From Trueperaceae bacterium (GTDB taxonomy: Bacteria; Deinococcota; Deinococci; Deinococcales; Trueperaceae), in contig JAABSI010000078.1 in the NCBI GenBank assembly GCA_011390455.1, positions 1-13,818 of the forward strand: DNA of 13,818 nucleotides, in the 5' to 3' direction. Shown here one piece after another: positions 7,023-13,622 of this stretch (its first letter is position 1; each line of letters starts with the position of its first letter). A model generated the notes under the pieces. The model saw only the letters and a list, made by a program, of their open reading frames with translations. It made no database searches and was not told the origin of the DNA. The translations under genes and the position numbers were made by a program.

Positions 7023-7193
7023 ATGCCCGCAACCCTGATCGCCACCCCGTACGGAGCCCTCGACGTCGACCCCGCCGTCCTCGCCCTCGGAGAGCTGGTC
7101 GTCACCGACGACGGCGTCGAACTGGAAGTCACCGGCCTCGCGCCGCTGCGCTTCGAACCTGCACCCGAAGAGGCCGAGGACTGGGGCGAGTGA
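7023..7193 (+). CDS. lysW: Amino-group carrier protein LysW, cysteine-free variant
   Basis: LysW is a small acidic carrier. The amino group of alpha-aminoadipate (or glutamate) is bound to the side chain of its C-terminal Glu, protecting it while LysZ, LysY and LysJ act; LysK then cuts the product off. The 56-residue protein ends in EEAEDWGE, the family signature, and the segment [24 protein letters not shown] is close to Thermus LysW. The unusual point is the N-terminal half. Family members have a zinc ribbon with two CxxC (or HxC) pairs; here those places read [10 protein letters not shown] and [11 protein letters not shown], and there is no Cys or His anywhere. The second knuckle is also one residue shorter. 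The strong Shine-Dalgarno sequence, intact frame and position directly before lysX argue that the gene works. The stop overlaps the likely lysX GTG. Confidence 0.88.
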   Translation: MPATLIATPYGALDVDPAVLALGELVVTDDGVELEVTGLAPLRFEPAPEEAEDWGE

Positions 7194-8149
7194 GCGACGT
7201 TCTCGGCGCGCCGGCGGTGAGCACGCGCATCGCCGTCGTCTACGACCGCCTGCGCCCCGAGGAGCGGCTCCTGTTCGAGGCCTTCGAGCGCCGCGGCGTG
7301 GCGTTCGAGGCCGTTTACGCGCCACACGTCGCGTTCGACCTGAGCGGGCCGGGCGAGCGGCGCTACGCCGCGGTCCTGGAGCGTTGCGTGGCGCAGACGC
7401 GCGGCCTCGCGCTCGCGCGGCTCTACGCTGCGACCGGGGCCGCGGTCGTCAACCCGCCGGCGGTGATCGAGGCCTGCGGCGACAAGCTCGCCACCAGCGC
7501 GCTCCTCGCCGCCGCCGGGGTGCCGGTGCCGCGCACCATGGTCGCCTTCGACGCCGAGCACGCGCTCGCCGCCTGCGAGGAGCTCGGGTACCCGGTGGTG
7601 CTGAAGCCGGTGGTCGGCTCGTGGGGGCGCATGGTCAGCCGCCTCAACGACGCCGACGCGGTGGCCGCCGTCCTGGAGCACAAGGAGGTGCTCGGTGGAC
7701 CGAGCCACCAGGTCGTCTACCTGCAGCAGTACCTGGCGAAGCCGGGGCGCGACCTGCGCGCCTTCGTGATCGGCGACCGGGTGGTGGCCGCCATCTACCG
7801 CACCAGCGAGCACTGGATCACGAACACCGCCCGCGGGGCGCAGGCCTCCAACTGCCCGGTGTCCGCCGAGCTCGAGGACGTCGCGCTGCGCGCGGCGCGC
7901 GCGGTCGGCGGAGGGATCCTGGCGGTCGACCTGGCCGAGACCGACGACGGGCTGGTCGTCATCGAGGTGAACCACACCATGGAGTTCCGGAACTCGGTCG
8001 CGACCACCGGGGTCGACCTCCCCGGGCTGGTGGTCGACCACGTGGCGGCGATCGCCGCCGCGGTCGATGCGAGCGAGCCCACTACCGCGGCCGCCGCCAC
8101 GCCCGCGGCCGCCGCCACGCCCGCGGCCGCGACCCCCGCGGTAGCCTGA
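7190..8149 (+). CDS. lysX: LysW ligase LysX (alpha-aminoadipate/glutamate--LysW ligase)
   Basis: LysX is an ATP-grasp enzyme of the RimK type that links alpha-aminoadipate through its amino group to the C-terminal Glu of LysW. Close similarity to Thermus LysX is seen in YDRLRPEE (18-25), [12 protein letters not shown] (88-99), [15 protein letters not shown] (133-147), LEHKEVLGG (162-170), [16 protein letters not shown] (208-223), and the metal-binding [11 protein letters not shown] (259-269). From the GTG at 7190, which overlaps the lysW stop as GTGA, the protein has 319 residues. A second GTG at 7217 would give 310 and start nearer to known homologues, but it has no Shine-Dalgarno sequence; I prefer 7190 for the coupling. 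After about residue 290 it carries an Ala/Pro/Thr tail (AAAATP repeats) absent from Thermus LysX, which is about 280 residues. Choice of aminoadipate or glutamate cannot be settled from sequence. Confidence 0.93.
   Translation: MSDVLGAPAVSTRIAVVYDRLRPEERLLFEAFERRGVAFEAVYAPHVAFDLSGPGERRYAAVLERCVAQTRGLALARLYAATGAAVVNPPAVIEACGDKLATSALLAAAGVPVPRTMVAFDAEHALAACEELGYPVVLKPVVGSWGRMVSRLNDADAVAAVLEHKEVLGGPSHQVVYLQQYLAKPGRDLRAFVIGDRVVAAIYRTSEHWITNTARGAQASNCPVSAELEDVALRAARAVGGGILAVDLAETDDGLVVIEVNHTMEFRNSVATTGVDLPGLVVDHVAAIAAAVDASEPTTAAAATPAAAATPAAATPAVA
8083..8143 (+). repeat. 18-bp tandem repeat in the lysX 3' end, framed by an 8-bp inverted repeat
   Basis: An 18-bp unit occurs at 8087-8104 and 8105-8122, and its first 8 bases recur at 8123-8130. 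GCGGCCGC therefore appears three times at an 18-bp period. The units encode AAAATP. TACCGCGG at 8083-8090 and CCGCGGTA at 8136-8143 form a perfect inverted repeat around the block. Confidence 0.85.
8142..8147 (+). promoter_or_regulatory. Possible internal -10 box (TAGCCT) before lysY
   Basis: TAGCCT at the very end of lysX is followed by 7 nt and the lysY ATG at 8155. lysY has no Shine-Dalgarno sequence. The spacing matches the other leaderless boxes in the window, so lysY and the genes after it may have an internal promoter. Confidence 0.35.
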
Positions 8150-8154
8150 CGCGC

Positions 8155-9204
8155 ATGAGCGAACGTCGATCCGTCGCGATCGTGGGCGCCAGCGGCTACG
8201 CCGGCGGCGAGTTCCTGCGCCTGGCGCTCGGCCACCCGCACCTCGAGGTCACCCAGGTGACCAGCGAGCGCCATGCGGGGCTCCCGGTCGGCCTCGTCCA
8301 CCCGAACCTGCGCGGCTCCACCCGTCTGCGCTTCCGGCCCCTCGCCGAGCTCGAGGACGCCGACGTCGTCGTCGCAGCCTTGCCGCACGGCCTGCTGGCC
8401 GGCCAGGTCGACGCGCTCCTCGCGCGGGCGACGGTGCTGATCGACCTCTCCGCCGACTTCCGGCTCCGCGATCCGGTCGCTTTCGAGCGGACGTACGGCG
8501 GGCCGCACCCGAGCCCCGACCGCCTCCGCGAGTTCGTCTACGCGAACCCCGAGCTGGACCGGACCCGCCCCCGCCCGGAGCTCCCGGGCGCGACCCGCTT
8601 GGCGGGCTGCGGGTGCATCGCCACCGCCACCATCCTCGCCCTGTTGCCGCTCGTGCGCGGCGGTCTGATGGCGCGCCAAGAGGTGATCGTCGAGGCGAAG
8701 GTCGGTTCGTCCGCGGCCGGCGCCGATCCGGGGCCCGCGAGCCACCACCCCGAGCGTGCGGGCGTGGTGCGCACGTACGCCCCGGTCGGCCACCGCCACG
8801 AGGCCGAGGTGCGTCAGGCCTTCCCGGGGGTGGTGCCGCACCTGACCGCGACCGCGGTCGAGCGCGTGCGCGGGATCCAGGTGACCGCGCACACCTGGCT
8901 CCACGATGGCAGCAGCGAACGGGACGTGCAGGCGGCGCTGGCCGATGCGTACGCCGACGAGCCGTACGTGCGGATCGTCTCCGCGCGCAAGGGCATCCAC
9001 CGGGTGCCGGATCCCAAGGGGCTCGACGGCACCAACTGGTGCGACGTGGGCTTCGCCCTCGACCGCGACAGCGGGCGCCTGGTGATGATGGCGGCGATCG
9101 ACAACCTGGTCAAGGGGACCGCCGGGCACGCGGTCCAAGCGCTCAACGTGGCGATGGGCTGGGACGAGCGGGCGGGCCTCGGCTTCCCCGGACTGCACCC
9201 GTGA
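8155..9204 (+). CDS. lysY: LysW-gamma-aminoadipyl/glutamyl phosphate reductase LysY
   Basis: LysY is an ArgC-like NADPH-dependent enzyme that reduces the LysW-bound acyl phosphate to the semialdehyde. The 349-residue protein has the nucleotide-binding GASGYAG at 11-17. The active-site region LAGCGCIATAT has C154 aligned with the catalytic Cys of Thermus LysY. SSAAGADPGPASHHPERAG follows from about 185, the late His region is KGIHRVPDPKGLDGTNW, and the C-terminal AIDNLVKGTAGHAVQALN and FPGLHP almost match Thermus. The neighbouring C152 is extra, since Thermus has Ala there. The ATG at 8155 lies 5 nt after the lysX stop and has no Shine-Dalgarno sequence. The stop overlaps the next start as GTGA. 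It is assigned to LysY rather than ArgC from the Thermus-like tail and the LysW context. Confidence 0.95.
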   Translation: MSERRSVAIVGASGYAGGEFLRLALGHPHLEVTQVTSERHAGLPVGLVHPNLRGSTRLRFRPLAELEDADVVVAALPHGLLAGQVDALLARATVLIDLSADFRLRDPVAFERTYGGPHPSPDRLREFVYANPELDRTRPRPELPGATRLAGCGCIATATILALLPLVRGGLMARQEVIVEAKVGSSAAGADPGPASHHPERAGVVRTYAPVGHRHEAEVRQAFPGVVPHLTATAVERVRGIQVTAHTWLHDGSSERDVQAALADAYADEPYVRIVSARKGIHRVPDPKGLDGTNWCDVGFALDRDSGRLVMMAAIDNLVKGTAGHAVQALNVAMGWDERAGLGFPGLHP

Positions 9205-10433
9205 CGAAGGCGGGCGCGGTGCCCCGCGTCGTCGCGCGCGCCGATGCGGCCCGGGCGCTCCTGGGTCACCACCTGGAGCGGGCGCCGCTCGCCGAGGTCG
9301 TCGAGCGCCTGGGGACCGTTCAGGTCGATCCGCTCGCGCCGATGGGGCGGAGCCACGACCTGGTGCTGCAAGCGCGCGTCGACGGGTACCGCATCGACGG
9401 TTGGCACGTGCCGGCCTACGAGGAGCGACGCTGGCTCGACGGGTGGGACAAGCAGGCGTGCCTGACGCTCGCCGAGGACTGGCCGGCACGCCGCCTCTTC
9501 TTCGAGCGCTACGCGGAGCGCTGGCGGCCGTTCCTCGAGGAGCATGCCGACGCGGTGCGCGCCACGCTCGCGCGCCTCGAACGGGCCGGTCCGAGCACGA
9601 CGCTCGGGTTCGACGACGCGGCGCGCGACGACCTGCGGGGGAGCTGGTACGGGCCGAAGCTGGTCAAGCACGTGCTGCGTGCGCTGTGGGATACGGGGAA
9701 GGTGATCACCGTCGGCCGCGAGCGGGGGCGGCACGTCTACGACCTCGCGGAGCGCGGGCTCCCCGAGCGGGCGCGGCGCGCACCCCCGCTCTCCGATACC
9801 GAGGCGCTCGATCGGCTGGTGCGGCGGCGGGTGCAGGCGGCCGGAGCGCTGCGGGTGGCGGCCGACGCGAGCACCTGGACGCTGCCGGGGGGTGCGGGCG
9901 GGCGCCGCGCGGCGCTGGCGCGGGCGACCGAGGACGGCGCGCTCGAGGCCTGGGACGTGGACGGCGAACGCTACGCCGCGCTGCCCGGCCTCCTCGAGCG
10001 CGCACCGGCGGTCGACCACGAGATCGCCCGGGTGCTCGCGCCGCTCGACGCGCTGCTCTGGGACCGCCGCGGTGCGGCCAAGCTCTTCGGCTTCGAGTAC
10101 GTCTGGGAGGTCTACAAGCCCGAAGCGGAGCGGCGTTGGGGGTACTACGTCGTCCCGGTCGTCGTGGGCGATCGCTTCGTGGCGCGCTTCGACGCGCGCC
10201 TCCGCGGGGAGCGCCTGGACGTGCACGGTTGGTGGTGGGAAGCGGGCGTCGACGGCCGCAGCGCCGCCGTGGCGGCCGCCCTGGAGGCGGGGTTGGCGCG
10301 CTTCCTCGCGTACCTCGGGGCGACCTCGGTCGCGCTCCCGACCGGGCTCGACCGGCCGCTCCGATCGATCTGGTCGGCGGCGGTCCGGGGCACGTCGGCC
10401 TGGTCGCGCTCGCCCGAGGGGGTGCCGACATGA
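9201..10433 (+). CDS. YcaQ-like DNA glycosylase / HTH_42 winged-helix protein
   Basis: A 410-residue protein of the HTH_42 (formerly winged-helix DNA-binding) family, whose studied members YcaQ and AlkZ remove alkylated bases and unhook DNA interstrand crosslinks. The N-terminal segment LGTVQVDPLAPMGRSHDLVLQAR (38-60) contains the Q-x-D motif at 41-43 used by YcaQ-type enzymes (AlkZ uses Q-x-Q). A winged-helix part follows (GSWYGPKLVKHVLRALWDTGKV, about 147-168). The family block LFGFEYVWEVYKPEAERRWGYYVVPVVVGDR spans about 295-325. The protein has no known place in lysine synthesis, yet it sits between lysY and lysZ, overlapping lysY by GTGA and lysZ by ATGA, so it is co-translated with them. 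A repair role is the best call from the motif. A DNA-binding regulator of the operon is possible but has no direct support. Confidence 0.87.
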   Translation: MTKAGAVPRVVARADAARALLGHHLERAPLAEVVERLGTVQVDPLAPMGRSHDLVLQARVDGYRIDGWHVPAYEERRWLDGWDKQACLTLAEDWPARRLFFERYAERWRPFLEEHADAVRATLARLERAGPSTTLGFDDAARDDLRGSWYGPKLVKHVLRALWDTGKVITVGRERGRHVYDLAERGLPERARRAPPLSDTEALDRLVRRRVQAAGALRVAADASTWTLPGGAGGRRAALARATEDGALEAWDVDGERYAALPGLLERAPAVDHEIARVLAPLDALLWDRRGAAKLFGFEYVWEVYKPEAERRWGYYVVPVVVGDRFVARFDARLRGERLDVHGWWWEAGVDGRSAAVAAALEAGLARFLAYLGATSVALPTGLDRPLRSIWSAAVRGTSAWSRSPEGVPT

Positions 10434-11233
10434 TCGTCGTCAAGGTCGGCGGTGCGCAGGGCGTCGACCTCGACGCCGTCGCGACCGACGTCGCGAGCCT
10501 CTGGGGCGAGGGGCGGCCGGTCGTGCTGGTCCACGGCGGGAGCGCGGAGACGAACCGCGTCGCCGAGGCGCTCGGCCACCCCCCGCGCTTCGTCACCAGC
10601 CCGAGCGGCCACGTCAGCCGCTACACCGACCGCGCCACCCTCGAGGTCTTCGAGATGGTCTACGCGGGCAAGGTCAACAAGGGGATCGTCGAACGCCTGC
10701 AGCGGCTCGGCGCGCCGGCGGTCGGGCTCTCCGGGCTCGACGGCCGGATCTTCGAGGGGCGCCACAAGAAGAGCGTGCGGAGCGTCGAGGACGGCCGGAC
10801 GATCGTGCTGCACGGCGACCATACCGGCACCGTCGACCGGGTCAACACCCATCTGCTCCGTCTGCTGCTCGATGGCGGCTACCTCCCGGTGCTCACCCCG
10901 CCGGGCGCCTCCACGGAAGGGGTGGCGATCAACGTCGACGGCGACCGGGCGGCGGCGGCGGTCGCCGTCGCGCTCGGGGCCGAGGCGCTGCTGCTGCTCT
11001 CGAACGTCCCGGGCCTCCTCGCCCGCTTCCCGGACCCCGACTCGCTGATCGCTCACGTGCCGGCCGACGGCGTCGAGGCCTTCCAGGAGGTGGCGCAGGG
11101 GCGCATGAAGAAGAAGGTGCTCGGCGCGGCCGAGGCGGTCGCGGGCGGGGTGCGGCGCGTGGTGCTGGGCGACGCCCGGCTCGCGTCGCCCGTTCGCGCG
11201 GCGCTCGCCGGCCGCGGTACCGTGATCGACTGA
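10430..11233 (+). CDS. lysZ: LysW-gamma-aminoadipate/glutamate kinase LysZ
   Basis: LysZ phosphorylates the side-chain carboxylate of the LysW-bound substrate with ATP. The 267-residue protein belongs to the amino-acid kinase family together with ArgB. It shows KVGGAQG at 5-11 and LVHGGSAETN at 33-42, the substrate- and phosphate-binding glycine loops. RFVTSPSGHVSRYTDRATLEVFEMVYAGKVNKGIV is strongly like Thermus LysZ. NVDGDRAAAAVAVALGAEALLLLSNVPGLL and GRMKKKVLGAAEAVAGGVRRVVLGDA mark the ATP side. The ATG at 10430 overlaps the stop of the glycosylase gene as ATGA. It was called LysZ and not ArgB because of the MVYAGKVNKGIV segment, its length and the operon. Confidence 0.95.
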   Translation: MIVVKVGGAQGVDLDAVATDVASLWGEGRPVVLVHGGSAETNRVAEALGHPPRFVTSPSGHVSRYTDRATLEVFEMVYAGKVNKGIVERLQRLGAPAVGLSGLDGRIFEGRHKKSVRSVEDGRTIVLHGDHTGTVDRVNTHLLRLLLDGGYLPVLTPPGASTEGVAINVDGDRAAAAVAVALGAEALLLLSNVPGLLARFPDPDSLIAHVPADGVEAFQEVAQGRMKKKVLGAAEAVAGGVRRVVLGDARLASPVRAALAGRGTVID

Positions 11234-11280
11234 GCGCACCGAAGACCGGACCCACCGTCGCGCCGTGCGCGACCGCACCC

Positions 11281-11286
11281 GAGGAG
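11281..11286 (+). promoter_or_regulatory. lysJ: Shine-Dalgarno sequence of lysJ
   Basis: GAGGAG with a 6-nt spacer before the GTG at 11293 fixes the lysJ start. The 59-bp lysZ-lysJ gap, the longest in the operon, shows no clear promoter or terminator. Confidence 0.7.
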
Positions 11287-11292
11287 CTTGCC

Positions 11293-12495
11293 GTGACGAC
11301 CCCCACCGACCCGACCCCGACCGACCCCAACCCGACCCAGGCCCTGCTCGCCCGCGACGCCCGCCACGCATCCGGGTTGTGGTCGCCCGACGTCGCCTTC
11401 GTGCGCGGCGAGGGCGCCTGGCTGTGGGACGCCGACGGCACGCGCTACCTCGACGGCATGGCGGGCATCGCGGTCGCGAGCGTCGGCCACGCCAACGAGC
11501 GGCTCGCCGACGCGATCGCGGCGCAGGCGCGGCGGCTGATCGTGTGCCCGCAGAACCTCGCGAACGACGTCCGCACCGACTTCGTCGAGGCGCTGTTCCG
11601 CCACCTCCCGGCACCGCTCGAGCGCGTCTTCCTGGCGAACTCCGGGGCGGAAGCGAACGAAGCGGCCCTCAAGTGGGCGATCGCGAAGACCGGACGCCGT
11701 CGGATCGTGGCGGCCAAGCGCGGCTTCGCCGGGCGGACCCTCGGCGCCCTCGCGATGACCTGGGAGGCCAAGTACCGGGAGCCCTTCGAGCCGCTGCCGA
11801 TCCCGGTCGACTGGGTGCGTTACGACGACGTGGCCGAGCTCGAGGCCGCCGTCACCGACGAGACCGCCATGATCTGGCTCGAGCCGGTCCAGGGCGAGGG
11901 GGGCGTGCACCCCGCGAGCGCGGCGTACCTGCAGCGCGCCCGCGAGCTCGCGGACGCCCACGGGGCGCTGCTCGGCTTCGACGAGATCCAGTGCGGCGTC
12001 GGCCGCACCGGCCGCTTCCTGGCCAGCGAGCACGCCGGGGTCGTGCCCGACCTGGTCGTGCTCGCCAAGGGGCTCGCGGGGGGCGTGCCCATCGGCGCGC
12101 TCGTGATGACCGACGCGGTCGCCCGTGCCATGCCCGCCGGCGGCCACGGCACCACCTTCGGCGGCAACCCGCTCGCGGCCGCGGCCGGCCTCGCCGTGCT
12201 CGAAGAGCTCGAAGCGCGCGACCTGATCGCGCACGCCGCCGCCATGGGCGCGCGCTTCCGCGCCGGCATCGAGGCGCTCGGGAGCGACCGCGTGCGCGAG
12301 GTCCGTGGGCTCGGACTCATGCTGGGCATCGAGTTCAAGGAGAAGGTGGCCCCGATCGTCTCCGCCCTGCGCGCCGAGGGCCTGCTGACCATCAACGCGG
12401 GCGCGACCGTGGTTCGCTTCGTGCCGCCGCTCGTCATCACCGAGGCCCAGGTCGACGAGGCGGTGGCGATCTTCGGTCGCGTCCTGCGCGGGTGA
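11293..12495 (+). CDS. lysJ: LysW-gamma-lysine/ornithine aminotransferase LysJ
   Basis: LysJ transfers an amino group, usually from glutamate, to the LysW-bound semialdehyde. It is a 400-residue fold-type I PLP enzyme of the class-III (ArgD) group. Visible: NSGAEANEAALK at 116-127 for phosphate binding; GFAGRTLGAL from 144; WLEPVQGEGGVHP at 195-207; GFDEIQCGVGRTG at 228-240 with D230 for the pyridine nitrogen; and AKGLAGGVPIGA with the Schiff-base Lys at K259. THGTTFGGNPLA-like sequence follows (GHGTTFGGNPLAAAAG). The start is the GTG at 11293, chosen for its GAGGAG Shine-Dalgarno sequence. This gives an N-terminal tail rich in Thr, Pro and Asp (TTPTDPTPTDPNPT) before the conserved region, which looks disordered. 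The stop overlaps the lysK GTG. Confidence 0.94.
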   Translation: MTTPTDPTPTDPNPTQALLARDARHASGLWSPDVAFVRGEGAWLWDADGTRYLDGMAGIAVASVGHANERLADAIAAQARRLIVCPQNLANDVRTDFVEALFRHLPAPLERVFLANSGAEANEAALKWAIAKTGRRRIVAAKRGFAGRTLGALAMTWEAKYREPFEPLPIPVDWVRYDDVAELEAAVTDETAMIWLEPVQGEGGVHPASAAYLQRARELADAHGALLGFDEIQCGVGRTGRFLASEHAGVVPDLVVLAKGLAGGVPIGALVMTDAVARAMPAGGHGTTFGGNPLAAAAGLAVLEELEARDLIAHAAAMGARFRAGIEALGSDRVREVRGLGLMLGIEFKEKVAPIVSALRAEGLLTINAGATVVRFVPPLVITEAQVDEAVAIFGRVLRG

Positions 12496-13622
12496 CGGAC
12501 GCGCCCCGCTTCGACCTCGCCACGCGCGCCGGCGCGCGGGCGCTCCTCGAGGCGGTCGTGCGCACCCCGAGCGTGAGCGGCGACGAGGCGGCAGTGGCGC
12601 GTGTGCTCGTCGCCGCGCTCGCGCCCTACGTGGACCAGGCGTGGGTGGACGAGGCCGGCAACGCGCGCGCCGAGGCCGGGACCGGCGCGCGAGCGCTGCT
12701 GTTCTTGGGGCATCTGGACACGGTCCCGGGCGTGGTGCCGGTCCGCGTCGAGGCCGACGTGCTCTATGGCCGCGGCAGCGTCGACGCCAAGGGGAGCGCG
12801 GTGGCCGCGGCCGTGGCGCTTGCGCGCGCGCCGGCCGCCGTGCGCGCGTCCTGGACCCTGCACTGGGCGGGTGCGGTGGAGGAGGAGGCGGCGAGCAGCC
12901 GCGGCGCGCGCCACCTGGTGGCGACGATGCCGCCCCCCGACCTGCTCGTGGTGGGGGAGCCGAGCGGGGCGGACGCGGTGACGCTCGGCTACAAGGGGCG
13001 CCTGCGGGTGCGCCTCGAGGCGCGGCGCGCGCTCGTGCACTCGGCGCGCGACGAGGCGACCGCCGCCGAGGTCCTGGTCGAGGCCTGGACGCGCGTGCGC
13101 GCGTGGACCGAAGCCACGTACGCCGCGGCCCCGGAGGCCGGTCCGTTCGGGCGCCTGCAGGTGGCGCTGCTCGGGCTCGCCAGCGACGGCGACGGGCTCG
13201 TGGAGCGCGCGACGGCCGAGCTCGGCTTCCGGCTACCGCTCGCCTGGCCACCCGAGCGCGTGCGCTCGGCGCTCGCGGAGCTGGACCTGGGCGATGGGGT
13301 GGCGATCCAAGCCGACGCGGGCGAGGTTCCGGTCCGCGGGGATCGCGACGGGGTGCTCGCGCGCGCGTTCCGCGTCGCGATCCGCGCGGCGGGCCTCCGC
13401 CCCGGGATCAAGGTGAAGACGGGCACCAGCGACTGGAACGTCGTGGCGCCGGCCTGGAAGGTCGATGCGCTGGCGTACGGCCCGGGCGACGCGGCGCTCG
13501 ACCACACGCCGAACGAGCACCTCCCGCTGATCGAGTTCGATCGCGCGGTGGAGGTGCTCGAAGCGGTGTTGCTGCGTCTGGCGAGCGTCGAAGCGAACGC
13601 TCAGACGCCGGACAGGTCGTAG
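12492..13622 (+). CDS. lysK: LysW-lysine/ornithine hydrolase LysK
   Basis: LysK is an M20-family metallopeptidase that frees lysine (or ornithine) from LysW in the last step. The 376-residue protein has the dinuclear metal site: H74 and D76 in GHLDTVPG, D98 in GRGSVDAKG, the EEE at 130-132 in GAVEEEAASSRGARHL, E156 in VGEPSG, and a C-terminal His in DHTPNEHLPL. GTSDWNVVAPAW before it is also like Thermus LysK. The GTG at 12492 overlaps the lysJ stop as GTGA. The last 22 bp (13601-13622) overlap the converging ferredoxin gene tail to tail. The variable stretch at about 165-330, with VHSARDEATAAE at about 180-191, is the lid/dimerisation domain of M20 enzymes. Confidence 0.94.
   Translation: MTDAPRFDLATRAGARALLEAVVRTPSVSGDEAAVARVLVAALAPYVDQAWVDEAGNARAEAGTGARALLFLGHLDTVPGVVPVRVEADVLYGRGSVDAKGSAVAAAVALARAPAAVRASWTLHWAGAVEEEAASSRGARHLVATMPPPDLLVVGEPSGADAVTLGYKGRLRVRLEARRALVHSARDEATAAEVLVEAWTRVRAWTEATYAAAPEAGPFGRLQVALLGLASDGDGLVERATAELGFRLPLAWPPERVRSALAELDLGDGVAIQADAGEVPVRGDRDGVLARAFRVAIRAAGLRPGIKVKTGTSDWNVVAPAWKVDALAYGPGDAALDHTPNEHLPLIEFDRAVEVLEAVLLRLASVEANAQTPDRS

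Noticed and set aside
6553..7038. Open frames across the mutY-lysW intergenic region on both strands.
   Set aside because: No recognisable protein, no ribosome-binding sites, and they cover the promoter elements.
6950..7193. A possible Arg-rich leader peptide (starts MRGLRR) before lysW, like an attenuator; Thermus lys control is said to use a leader peptide.
   Set aside because: Its ATG overlaps the -10 box and would lie upstream of the expected transcript start. The frame also has no stop before lysW and simply runs on in the lysX frame.
7023..7193. Whether a frameshift hides a normal zinc-ribbon LysW.
   Set aside because: The other two forward frames show no CxxC pairs, and the intact frame matches the family through to EDWGE, so the cysteines are really absent.
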